From Ramicandelaber brevisporus (Eukaryota > Kickxellomycota > Ramicandelaberales > Ramicandelaberaceae), in contig MU602935.1 of NCBI GenBank assembly GCA_025201865.1, positions 7,173 to 22,480 of the forward strand: 15,308 nt of DNA, given 5' to 3'. The position numbers were made by a program, and so were the translations under genes. Numbering within the stretch: the first letter of the stretch is position 1; every line of letters begins with the position of its first letter. The notes beneath the pieces were generated by a model. The model had not been told where the DNA came from, made no database searches, and saw only the letters and a list, made by a program, of their open reading frames with translations. Shown here piece after piece: positions 1 through 6,738 of this stretch.

Positions 1-562
1 AGCATATTGAACCCCATGCTTGTTAGAGCAACAGCCACCAATAAAGGTCAGACTACCACTACGCCAAGTACAGCGACGCTGTTCAAGGGAAGGTAGCGAT
101 GCCTGAGCCCCCGTGGAGAACTAGCCGGTAGACAGGACAGCAAAGCCCCATCAGGTATTGAGGAAGATGCGCTAGCAGCGAGCAACTTGCATCTTGGACA
201 GCCGCCTTGAAACCAAGAAAGTGATACGAAACGACCGACCGAACGAGCGGAAAGAGTAACCAGACAGATTGACAGACAGAGACACCGAACGGAAACCTCT
301 AGACAACGGCAGGAGCAGTAAGCTGCGGTGCGACCAGAAGACGAGGACAGCTTGAAAGAAAAGAAGAAAATGGGAGAAACAATAGGTTTGTGATGGAAGG
401 AAAGGAAAGAAGGGAGAAGGAAATGTGGCAAGCACTTGTCTCGAAAAAAAGAATGACTGACCCATTGGCATAACACAGACCAGGCTGAGTGAACAAATAC
501 GTCGTGGTGTCACCAAAAAAAAAACAGAAGAAAGAAGATGGTTGACATTGGTATGTTACTCG
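1..562 (-). promoter_or_regulatory. Gene-free stretch, probable leader/promoter of a gene off the left edge
   Basis: No convincing gene lies here. From about 190 to 540 the plus strand is strongly purine-rich, so the minus strand is pyrimidine-rich. That is the pattern seen 5' of the other genes in this window. I infer that a minus-strand gene begins to the left of position 1 and that this is its 5' leader or promoter. A minus-strand open frame at 48-476 exists, but it is Ser/Phe/Leu/Cys-rich, as expected when pyrimidine-rich DNA is translated, and it has no recognisable domain. Confidence 0.35.
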
Positions 563-856
563 TCAGTCCAATGAAAAAATAATGAACAACCGCGACTGCG
601 GCGCAACATCGCACACAATCCGAAATCCCGGTACGGTCTTAATCGGCTGGGCGTTGCCATAGGCTGCAAGAAGTCTTGACAAGATATCGCGTATCTTCGT
701 GAGTCGATCATTCAGTACACCGATGCATACAACCGCATAAGACGCCTTCTCGCCAAATGATGAATCCAGATGCGTATGCTGCCCTGTAGCCAGTGGACTG
801 ACGAGCTCATATACCTTCTCAAGAAGCTCAAACAAGTGGAGTGCGCTGGTCGCCAT
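563..856 (-). CDS. Small orphan protein, 97 aa, predicted helical
   Basis: I do not recognise this protein. The frame runs from ATG at 856 to TGA at 563. Its composition is balanced and protein-like: Leu-rich amphipathic stretches at about residues 5-22 and 43-66, with no low-complexity sequence. That differs from the many spurious frames in this window. No signal peptide or membrane segment is evident. The upstream DNA (about 910-960) is purine-rich on the plus strand, the local signature of a minus-strand leader, which supports it as a real gene. It is divergent from the secreted-protein gene at 1571. The C-terminal end (after about residue 80) is less convincing, so the frame could be a 5' exon whose splice donor lies near 590-620. 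Size and helical pattern would suit a small subunit of a larger complex, but I assign none. Confidence 0.55.
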   Translation of the reverse strand: MATSALHLFELLEKVYELVSPLATGQHTHLDSSFGEKASYAVVCIGVLNDRLTKIRDILSRLLAAYGNAQPIKTVPGFRIVCDVAPQSRLFIIFSLD

Positions 857-973
857 TGATGTGTGGACGTAAGTCAGCTTGGGGATAGCGCTATTGTATG
901 CAATGAGATATTAAAAACAGCAAAGAAGGAAAGCGGGGAAGAAGAAAAAAAACCAACTCAAAGAAATCCGGGC

Positions 974-1060
974 AAAATGAAAACATTAAGGCACAAACCA
1001 AGAGGAAGCGCTATTGCCGTAATATATATTGCCTCCCTGAGAAAAAAAATGAAAACATTA
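974..1060. repeat. Pair of 15-bp direct repeats, 72 bp apart
   Basis: The sequence aaaatgaaaacatta occurs exactly at 974-988 and again at 1046-1060. A second pair, agcgctattg, occurs at 887-896 and 1007-1016. Both lie in the divergent promoter interval. They may be duplicated protein-binding sites or traces of a small local duplication. The sequence alone does not decide between these. Confidence 0.6.
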
Positions 1061-1067
1061 TGTTTTC
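1051..1067. repeat. Perfect dyad with 8-bp arms
   Basis: gaaaacat, a single central t, then atgttttc form a perfect 8+1+8 inverted repeat. It abuts the larger palindrome that starts at 1069. It could be a homodimer binding site, but no known consensus is claimed. Confidence 0.7.
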
Positions 1068-1068
1068 A

Positions 1069-1122
1069 GGTTATTGCACCCCAAATTACACCCCACGGGG
1101 CGCATTTTGGGGCGCAATAACC
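1069..1122. repeat. 54-bp imperfect palindrome
   Basis: The two 27-base arms are centred between 1095 and 1096 and pair at 23 of 27 positions, with an uninterrupted outer run of nine pairs (1069-1077 with 1114-1122). The four mismatches are at 1078/1113, 1086/1105, 1088/1103 and 1090/1101. In three of them the left arm has A opposite C, as if a G:C pair had suffered G-to-A change on one arm only. It lies about 170 bp upstream of the TATA box of the secreted-protein gene. It could be an extended operator-like site, a cruciform-forming sequence, or a remnant of a tiny inverted-repeat element. Confidence 0.8.
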
Positions 1123-1290
1123 CCCTCCCTTTTAAAAACACAAGTACAACTGCTTCGTAGAAAAGAGACTGAGAAAGCACAGTTGAATGTGAAGGCAATC
1201 CAGTTAATTAGAGGCGGCACAGAATGGGTTGAGAGTGCAATATGTGCAGGCAACGTTGCGACATTCATAGTGCTCCGATTTATGTTGTCA

Positions 1291-1297
1291 TATAAAT
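1291..1297 (+). promoter_or_regulatory. TATA box of the secreted-protein gene
   Basis: TATAAAT lies 274-280 bases upstream of the ATG at 1571. Immediately downstream the sequence becomes a pyrimidine-rich leader. Initiator-like motifs begin 26 bases downstream, a spacing known for TATA/Inr promoters. No transcription start has been measured here. Confidence 0.5.
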
Positions 1298-1315
1298 CGA
1301 ACTGCTCAAAAGTCC

Positions 1316-1345
<30 letters not shown>
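1316..1345 (+). repeat. CACTCT hexamer, five perfect tandem copies
   Basis: Five exact copies of cactct lie just downstream of the TATA box. Each copy, with the preceding pyrimidines, fits the initiator consensus YYANWYY, with candidate start adenines at 1317, 1323, 1329, 1335 and 1341. The array may therefore set the transcription start region. Confidence 0.85.
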
Positions 1346-1346
<1 letters not shown>

Positions 1347-1570
1347 CTCACATTCCACTGGTTGCCTGTTGTTGAGAATCGACAGTCAACGCACTGTCAC
1401 TCTTCGATTCTGTACATGCTCTCTTGTGTTTTGTAATATAATCGCACTCTGTCGCTCACACCTTGCCTCACCTTGCTCTTTCCTGCTTACTCTCTCCAAC
1501 TTGCTCTTTCCTAGTTTTCTCTCTACTCGAACTTTTACGCACAACCTTCCGAATTCTCCCTCCAGACACC

Positions 1571-2164
1571 ATGAAGTTTGCTATCACCTCTGCTGTTGTT
1601 CTCGCCTCTCTGATCACGCTGAACAGCGCGCAAAGCACTGCCAATGGTCTGACTTGTACAAGTGCCGCGTTTGAAATCGACCTTGAGCCAGGTCTGACTT
1701 ATACACCCCAGGACATTGATGCCAAATTATCTGCATCGTCCACTTCCTGTACTTTTGGTGAAACGTCAAATCTGAAGCAGCGTGGTGGTTTTGTGGAAAT
1801 ACGCGTTAACGGCATGAATCGTGGTTTCTGTGGCAGTGATCTAACCCCAAATGACAAGGGTGTGGTTGGAATCCCGTCATTTAATGGTACTGCGATTGTT
1901 GAGGGTTGGAAATCGGAAGAAGAGTATAACAGTGGAGAAGATCCATCAATGAAATTCGAGGGTCCGGTGGGTGGTAAGATTACAACTGGTGGAATTCAGC
2001 TTGAGGGCGAGATTAAAGGCGAGAACAAGGGCAAGATCATTCGCATCCGTGGTGAAGGTACAAGTGAGGGCGATAAAGAGCTCGAAGATCGCAAATGCAA
2101 ATCTAACTATGGCTATGTTTGGATGAAGGGCACTCTCAGCCTCATTTCAGTGTCTGACAAATGA
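1571..2164 (+). CDS. Small secreted protein, 197 aa, orphan
   Basis: The first 20 residues form a classical signal peptide: Met-Lys, a hydrophobic core of Ala/Val/Leu/Ile, and a likely cleavage after Asn-Ser-Ala before Gln21. The mature part has four cysteines (29, 60, 87, 176), enough for two disulfides, and one N-glycosylation site at N105-G-T. The second half is rich in Gly, Glu and Lys with alternating beta-strand-like segments and no transmembrane anchor. I chose the ATG at 1571 because it starts the signal peptide and has A at -3. An in-frame ATG at 1463 only adds translated pyrimidine-rich leader. I recognise no family. It could be an extracellular or cell-wall-associated protein, or an effector-like one. 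The TATA box at 1291 suggests a well-defined, perhaps inducible promoter. Confidence 0.85.
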   Translation: MKFAITSAVVLASLITLNSAQSTANGLTCTSAAFEIDLEPGLTYTPQDIDAKLSASSTSCTFGETSNLKQRGGFVEIRVNGMNRGFCGSDLTPNDKGVVGIPSFNGTAIVEGWKSEEEYNSGEDPSMKFEGPVGGKITTGGIQLEGEIKGENKGKIIRIRGEGTSEGDKELEDRKCKSNYGYVWMKGTLSLISVSDK

Positions 2165-2500
2165 TGTAGTCAATTGTTTAATTAAAATAGCATCAAATCT
2201 AGTTCCTTTACTTTACTTTACTCTGCTTTTTATTCTTCTTTCTTTTCTTTTCTTTTAAAACAATCAATTGTCCGTTTAGTATTGATTGAAAACAAGCTAT
2301 GTCAACTGAGACTCTAATTCTGGCGTCTTCAACATCCTTGCGCCAGAGTCAAGTGTTATCTCCTCTCTCATACTCGTCCGGGTCTAGATATATTTACATG
2401 ATGGAATAAGGTTGCTGATACAAGCAGCTACCAATAATTAGATGTCAGATTAGCTACAACCGGGTGGAGTTACCCAACTGCTGCTCGCGTAGTAATACTG
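2165..2500. other. Convergent 3' region between the secreted-protein gene and POP5
   Basis: This 336-bp interval has no gene and should carry the 3' ends of both transcripts. A pyrimidine-rich T-tract runs from about 2200 to 2256, including ttac-type repeats. Two inverted repeats follow: caatcaat (2261-2268) with attgattg (2281-2288), and tctggcg (2319-2325) with cgccaga (2341-2347). The second can be widened by gactct/agagtc pairing with a bulge. No canonical AATAAA lies just after the plus-strand stop. Confidence 0.5.
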
Positions 2501-2974
2501 TTAACCAGTCAATGAACTGAAACCGGAGTCCCTCAGTAGCTCAGTATTGTACTCGGTGGCTGCATTCTGACATTGCTTTATGGTTCCAGATACATGCACT
2601 ACTCTAATCATACATTGCATCTTTGCTGGTAATTGCAATCCATCCTCTTCGCCAATATGGGTGAGCAATGTGATAGCAGACCATCCAAGCTGATAGTGCA
2701 TTCTAGGAAACCTAATCACTGCCAGCAGGGTTGATGAGCCGAGGTATTTGACAGACACAGCTGCCGCTAGTAGGGCTGATCCATAGTCACCAAAGTTTGT
2801 TTTGAGTGATCTCCGAATCGCTGCTGCCAAAACGGCCGTTGTCAGACCAGCTACTTGAGGCGGTTGCTGCTGCTGCTGTTGTTGTAGTCGCTCTGAGGTG
2901 GCGGGCAGCGCAGGATGAGCGTAGCCTTCGAGGATGATCTCTGCAAGTAGATATCTGTTCTTTGTGCGAACCAT
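2501..2974 (-). CDS. POP5: RNase P/MRP protein subunit Pop5
   Basis: Pop5 is a core protein subunit of nuclear RNase P (5' maturation of tRNA) and RNase MRP (rRNA processing). The 157-aa protein starts with the family hallmark MVRxKxRYLL. It continues with the conserved middle block FGDYGSA...VKYL (about residues 61-78), the hydrophobic HYQLGWSAITLLTHI segment (93-107), and the C-terminal HVSGTIKQCQ block (127-136). These match the order in human and yeast Pop5. Length is close to the usual 150-175 aa. An inserted run of seven Gln at 31-37 lies in the variable loop after strand 1. The ATG at 2974 has A at -3 and gives the conserved N-terminus. The frame needs no intron. Upstream DNA (3120-3240) is purine-rich on the plus strand, as for other minus-strand leaders here. 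Confidence 0.93.
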   Translation of the reverse strand: MVRTKNRYLLAEIILEGYAHPALPATSERLQQQQQQQPPQVAGLTTAVLAAAIRRSLKTNFGDYGSALLAAAVSVKYLGSSTLLAVIRFPRMHYQLGWSAITLLTHIGEEDGLQLPAKMQCMIRVVHVSGTIKQCQNAATEYNTELLRDSGFSSLTG

Positions 2975-3267
2975 CGTTGTATTAATTGTGTACTTTTTTC
3001 AATGAGTAATTTTTTCAGTAATTTTTTCTTGATGGAAACCAACAAGTCCTTTTAGATTAGCATGACAAGGTGAATGCGGATGAGTATCCAAGCACTGTAT
3101 TTTTCCTTTAGGAGCGATAGTTAAAAAGAAGAAGAGTTAAAAACACGATGACACTGATGAACTCACTATAGCGATTATATAAAAAAGATATAAAAAAGAA
3201 TGAAGAGAAGATGTGAATGTGAATGTGGATGTGATTGTGAAAATATGAAAAATACAACAAAAGTAAG

Positions 3268-4263
3268 TTAAAAGAAATCAGATGCATCTCTGGATTGAAC
3301 GCCATCAGTTGGAACCTCACTGTCGTCCAATTGATTGTTCTTCTTTCCACCGGCCGTGGCTGCTGATTTAGCCTCAGTGTGAGCATGCTGGTGACTGTCT
3401 TCATCATCATCTTCGGCAATGGAGTCGCTCAAGCCGGGAGACATCAAATCCAAACCACTGGCAGGATTGCCGAGCTCCTTCTGAAGTTGCTGGGAAAGAA
3501 GCATTGCAGGATCTTTTCTGTTTGTGTTGATCAAAGTAGATCTCATTGCAGCCAATCCAGGGTTGGGTCCAAATGACAATCCAGTGTTTGATTGAAGTTC
3601 CTTCTTGGCCGCCTCTTGCTCACGCGACTTGTTTGCTATTGGAATCACACTTGGCGCAGCAGCAGAGGTCTTCGTGGTCGATTGAAGAGCGGACAGTATA
3701 TCAGTGTTGATGCCCATTCCGACTCCCTGGTTATTGGCCAAATACAATTGGTTGAATTCTGCAATTGGAGGCGGTCCAGCAACAGGTAGCATCAGTGAGT
3801 TTGGAGGCGCAACCACTCCAATTCTCTCGTTTGTATTCAACGATGATCCCAGAGAAGCACCGCCAGATGGAGTCAGTCCAAGCGACGATAGTCCACCAGA
3901 TGGCATTGGAGTGTTTGGCGGTGGCTGGAATCCAGGTGGCAGCGTGCCGGTAAACGAGGATCCTAGCGAAGGAGTACCGCTCAAATCACCAGTGAGAGCT
4001 GCATTGTTGTCGAAGCCAATTGCATTCCCGGTTACTGGGCTGGCAGCCATTGCAGGAGAAGCTGAGGCAGATGATCCCAGGTATGGATAGCGACTACGCT
4101 GGCCTGCTGAATGTAAGGCTACTGGAACTGCACCTTGGATTGGGCGGGATGGAACTGCATTGCGGGACTGTGGAAGAATGGGGCGAGCCTGCGGTGTATT
4201 GCCAGCAGAGCCTTGTGCAGCTGTTGCTGCTGCTGGTGTAACTTTGTTGTCAGTCGACGACAT
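3268..4263 (-). CDS. Disordered Ser/Pro/Gly-rich protein, 331 aa, unknown
   Basis: I do not recognise a family. The frame is intact from ATG at 4263 (A at -3) to TAA at 3268. Residues 1-165 are Ala/Ser/Pro/Gly-rich with many SP/TP sites, for example around 100-140, and look disordered. Three stretches look less random: 167-192 (EFNQLYLANNQG followed by a helix), 213-223 (charged helix) and 245-272 (helix DPAMLLSQQLQKEL). An acidic tract sits at 284-289, followed by a His-rich patch, and the chain ends DASDFF. No signal peptide, membrane segment or zinc finger is visible. The composition fits a nuclear or cytoplasmic regulator or scaffold that binds through short motifs, but that is inference. 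Its upstream DNA at about 4345-4400 is a nearly pure purine tract on the plus strand, matching a minus-strand leader. Confidence 0.7.
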   Translation of the reverse strand: MSSTDNKVTPAAATAAQGSAGNTPQARPILPQSRNAVPSRPIQGAVPVALHSAGQRSRYPYLGSSASASPAMAASPVTGNAIGFDNNAALTGDLSGTPSLGSSFTGTLPPGFQPPPNTPMPSGGLSSLGLTPSGGASLGSSLNTNERIGVVAPPNSLMLPVAGPPPIAEFNQLYLANNQGVGMGINTDILSALQSTTKTSAAAPSVIPIANKSREQEAAKKELQSNTGLSFGPNPGLAAMRSTLINTNRKDPAMLLSQQLQKELGNPASGLDLMSPGLSDSIAEDDDEDSHQHAHTEAKSAATAGGKKNNQLDDSEVPTDGVQSRDASDFF

Positions 4264-4732
4264 GCTCTCTTTTGAAGTTGATGCGGAGGGAATACAATGA
4301 GGCAGTTCTACAGTATCAGCAGTATCAGCAGTCGTGGCCCAAGTTCAACTGAAGAGGGCGAGAGGGGAAAGAAGAAGAGAGGAAGAGGAAGAGAGGAAGG
4401 TTGAACAGTATGGCAGATGAAGTGCGGTTGTCGAATAGAGGAACTCTGAACTCAGCCTTTTTGTATTGTTGACAGCACTAGTTGCAAGTATGAGTGAGTG
4501 AGTTGATGAACTGATGAGTTGATGAGTTGGTTGAGTTGGCGGATGGGCGGGCTCGTCTCACACTCTGCTGCTGTCTTCGCTGTTGTCTTCGCTGGTGCTG
4601 GTATGCTGCTGGTGCTGGTGCTTTGGGGTGAACGACCGTTTGATGAGCTGCAAAGAACAGTTTCAAAAAGAAAAAGCGGGGAGCTGGCGATGAATAAGAG
4701 ATGAACAGAGAGAACTGCAAGAACACTCCACT

Positions 4733-4750
4733 ACACACACACACACACAC
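4733..4750. repeat. (AC)9 microsatellite
   Basis: Eighteen bases of perfect AC dinucleotide repeat lie in the interval upstream of the 331-aa gene. Alternating purine-pyrimidine DNA of this kind is length-variable between strains. Confidence 0.9.
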
Positions 4751-4976
4751 AACCTTGCACGCGGAAAGTGGAAGTGAAGGAGGTGTGTATCTGTCGAATG
4801 TAAAAAAAAAAACAACAATGCACAGCCGTTGGTGTAGTCAGACTAAAGAGGGTGGCAGGCTTGAACCTTGACTTGGTTGTTGGATAATTGAATGTGAAGG
4901 CTACTTTCGTCGATAGGTATGACTCTTACAGTTTTGCTTATTGATACATACAGACAGACATACACGCACGCTGACA

Positions 4977-4996
4977 TGCATGCATGCATGCATGCA
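4977..4996. repeat. (TGCA)5, perfect 20-bp palindrome
   Basis: Five perfect copies of tgca form a 20-bp sequence that is its own reverse complement and strictly alternates purine and pyrimidine. It is preceded by other CA/CG-rich alternating sequence (4948-4976). Such DNA can form cruciforms or Z-DNA. No function is shown. Confidence 0.9.
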
Positions 4997-5273
4997 CAGG
5001 AACGGGATACAGTCATTCCGATGTAGGTTGTCGGTCATTGTAATACTTGACTGTAGACTTACCCATTTGTTTTTGTTTTTTGTTTCCGGCTTGCTTTTGC
5101 TTTTGTTTTGCTTTGCTTTGTTTTGCTTTTTTTTGACTTCTTCTGCATCGTACATCTCGGCATGCATCTTTCTACTATCTACAAAGTGGCGTGAGTATAC
5201 AATCGTTAAAATGGACATTTAAAACAACTTAATCATCTTGAGAAGGAAAAAATAAACAACAATATAAGGATGT

Positions 5274-6263
5274 TTACCAAATGAAAGGCACCAGGATCTT
5301 TCGATTCTTTGGATACTCGTTGGCAAACTCGCGCTTATAAGTCTTGTGCTTCTTCTGTGCCCAAATCACCATTTGGCCACCACCCGCCAATGTAAACAGC
5401 CACGCTGCCCACGAGCCAGTCATCGCACTGAACACAACCCATGCCATAATCTCAAAGAAGTAGTTTGGACAGCTGATCAAATCGAATCCATAGCCACGAG
5501 GAATGCGACGGACACGAGTGCCTGGCGGACGGAGATTGCGCAGAATAATGTGGGTGGTCAGGTTGGAAAACTCGGCAAAGGCAAACAATGCGACGCAGAT
5601 TGCCAGGAACGTTGGGTCGGAGCGGATTTGGCCAGCTTCGGAGGAGGCAGAGAGCCACGGGCCGTAAACAAAGTAGCCGGCGTTGACGCCAGCAAGCAGC
5701 CAGTAGTGGGCAGAGTTCTTGAACACAAATGTGAACGGCATTGTGCCGTGGCTGAACCGATGCACAAACAGAGTCTCCAGCTCACGCTTCAGGAAATGCA
5801 GCGTAAACAGCACACAGGCAACCTTCTGGACAGCCGACAGTTCGTACTTGGCGCCGTATACGGTCTCGCGGAACACGCAGAATAAAATGTGCAGGAACAG
5901 CGGGCCGAGATACTCAATGATGAACACAAGCTTCCAGCTGATTTGCGGGCCGAGGTCCTTGAGGCGCAGCTCGCCTCCATCCTTGAGCAGCTCGGCGTAC
6001 TTGGGGCCAGACAGCAGCGCACCATCCTCCAAAACGACGGGCTTCTTGTCGGCGGACGAGTCCTCGCTGCCGACAATGGTCAGGCGCTGGCGCTCCGGAG
6101 CCATGCCAGTCACTTTGCTGATCTCGCGTTTGAGGTCATCAACGGTAGAGTCGGTTTTTGCGAGGTCGACTGTGAACGGTGCCTTGGATTTGCTGCTGGC
6201 GCCGCTGGAAACCTTTTCGTCGCCCTTCTTGGGTGCAGCTGTACGCACAATAGTCAGGCGCAT
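5274..6263 (-). CDS. TSC13: Very-long-chain trans-2-enoyl-CoA reductase (Tsc13/TECR)
   Basis: It catalyses the last step of each very-long-chain fatty acid elongation cycle, the NADPH-dependent reduction of trans-2-enoyl-CoA. It acts in the ER membrane with the elongase, 3-ketoacyl reductase and dehydratase, and supplies acyl chains for ceramides. The 329-aa protein has the family layout: an N-terminal ubiquitin-like region (about 1-103), the signature DLGPQISWKLVFIIEYLGP (103-121), several membrane segments, and the steroid-reductase-like C-terminal domain (about 170-329). Lys159 (in LKRELETLFVH) and Tyr268 (in SCPNYFFE) align with the Lys and Tyr reported as essential in yeast Tsc13. The C-terminus NRKILVPFIW is typical. 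Size is close to yeast (310 aa) and human (308 aa). The extra length is a Ser/Lys-rich insertion at about 11-29. The ATG at 6263 begins MRLTIVR, the usual start of the ubiquitin-like fold. It is GC-richer at third positions than POP5 or the secreted-protein gene. No intron is needed. Confidence 0.95.
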   Translation of the reverse strand: MRLTIVRTAAPKKGDEKVSSGASSKSKAPFTVDLAKTDSTVDDLKREISKVTGMAPERQRLTIVGSEDSSADKKPVVLEDGALLSGPKYAELLKDGGELRLKDLGPQISWKLVFIIEYLGPLFLHILFCVFRETVYGAKYELSAVQKVACVLFTLHFLKRELETLFVHRFSHGTMPFTFVFKNSAHYWLLAGVNAGYFVYGPWLSASSEAGQIRSDPTFLAICVALFAFAEFSNLTTHIILRNLRPPGTRVRRIPRGYGFDLISCPNYFFEIMAWVVFSAMTGSWAAWLFTLAGGGQMVIWAQKKHKTYKREFANEYPKNRKILVPFIW

Positions 6264-6738
6264 AGCTTGCTATCAATCAATCTGCACAAGGTTGCTGGTG
6301 TCTGTTTTGTTGTTGTTGTTGCTGTTGCTGTCTTTGGAAGGAAAGCAGGAGGAAGGAGGAGCGGGAAGAGGAACGGAAGAGGGGACAGATTTCAGGTGTG
6401 TTGTTCTCGCCAAAACACCTGAACACGAGACGGTTGGTTGAGCTGGTGTGGCCTGATATTTCACGTCAAGCTGTCTCCCTCCTTCAATGCAATATGGCCG
6501 ACATTGAACAACGGAGGCAGCTCGCTTAATCAATATATCCATTGTACCTCCTACCGCAAGTAATTGATAAATGACGCGCTTAAAGAGTGAAATGAAGTGG
6601 AATGAAATAAAATGAAAAACACCAGGTAAATGAATGAAGGAGTGTAATCAAATGATGAATTGAGATGAGAGAAAGGTAAGGTAGGGTAAGGTGCTGTGGG
6701 GAGGAGGGGGTGGAGTAGAGTAGAGTGGGGGAGTGTGA
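6264..6738 (-). promoter_or_regulatory. TSC13 promoter and leader
   Basis: The 475-bp interval lies between the 3' end of the TALE-like gene and the TSC13 ATG, with both genes on the minus strand. At about 6335-6395 the plus strand is almost all purine, so the TSC13 sense strand has a pyrimidine tract 70-130 bases before the ATG. The part at 6690-6735 is G-rich on the plus strand and probably belongs to the 3' end of the TALE-like transcript. Confidence 0.5.
6273..6542 (-). other. Candidate upstream ORF before TSC13
   Basis: An open frame of 89 codons starts at ATG 6542 (A at -3) and ends with TGA at 6275-6273, leaving nine bases before the TSC13 ATG. If transcription starts upstream of 6542, ribosomes would meet this frame first and TSC13 would need leaky scanning or reinitiation. 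If the start lies near the pyrimidine tract (about 6400 or below), the frame is not in the mRNA. The encoded peptide has no recognised domain. Chance is a real possibility. Confidence 0.3.

Larger units (their letters stand above)
857..1570. promoter_or_regulatory. Divergent intergenic control region
   Basis: This 714-bp interval lies between the 5' ends of the orphan gene (minus) and the secreted-protein gene (plus), so it should hold both promoters. It contains a 10-bp dyad atagcgctat at 885-894 and a perfect AT dyad aatatatatt at 1021-1030. It also holds a 17-bp dyad at 1051-1067, a 54-bp imperfect palindrome at 1069-1122, and a TATA box at 1291. From the TATA box to 1560 the plus strand is pyrimidine-rich, as expected for the leader of the secreted-protein gene. 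Confidence 0.6.
4264..5273. promoter_or_regulatory. Gene-free 1-kb interval upstream of the disordered-protein gene
   Basis: I see no gene in this interval, which lies between the start of the 331-aa gene and the end of TSC13. The part near 4264-4700 should hold the 5' leader and promoter of the 331-aa gene. It contains a cagtat/cagcagt repeat near 4312-4332, a purine tract at 4345-4400 and gatgagttg-type repeats at 4490-4540. Further out are an (AC)9 tract, a (TGCA)5 tract and TTTTGC-type repeats at about 5085-5135. The last part, up to 5273, should hold the TSC13 3' end. Confidence 0.5.

Noticed and set aside
48-476. 142-codon open frame on the minus strand
   Set aside because: Composition reflects translated pyrimidine-rich DNA, overlapping frames are open too, and no domain is seen.
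1463-1570. Upstream in-frame ATG extending the secreted protein by 36 residues
   Set aside because: It would bury the signal peptide behind translated pyrimidine leader; the ATG at 1571 gives a canonical signal peptide.
5719-6441. 240-codon plus-strand frame overlapping TSC13
   Set aside because: It is antisense to a clear conserved gene and has no domain; GC-rich coding DNA commonly leaves the opposite strand open.
6684-6733. Possible G-quadruplex
   Set aside because: Four G-runs exist, but the loops are 11 and 16 bases long in places, so a stable quadruplex is doubtful.
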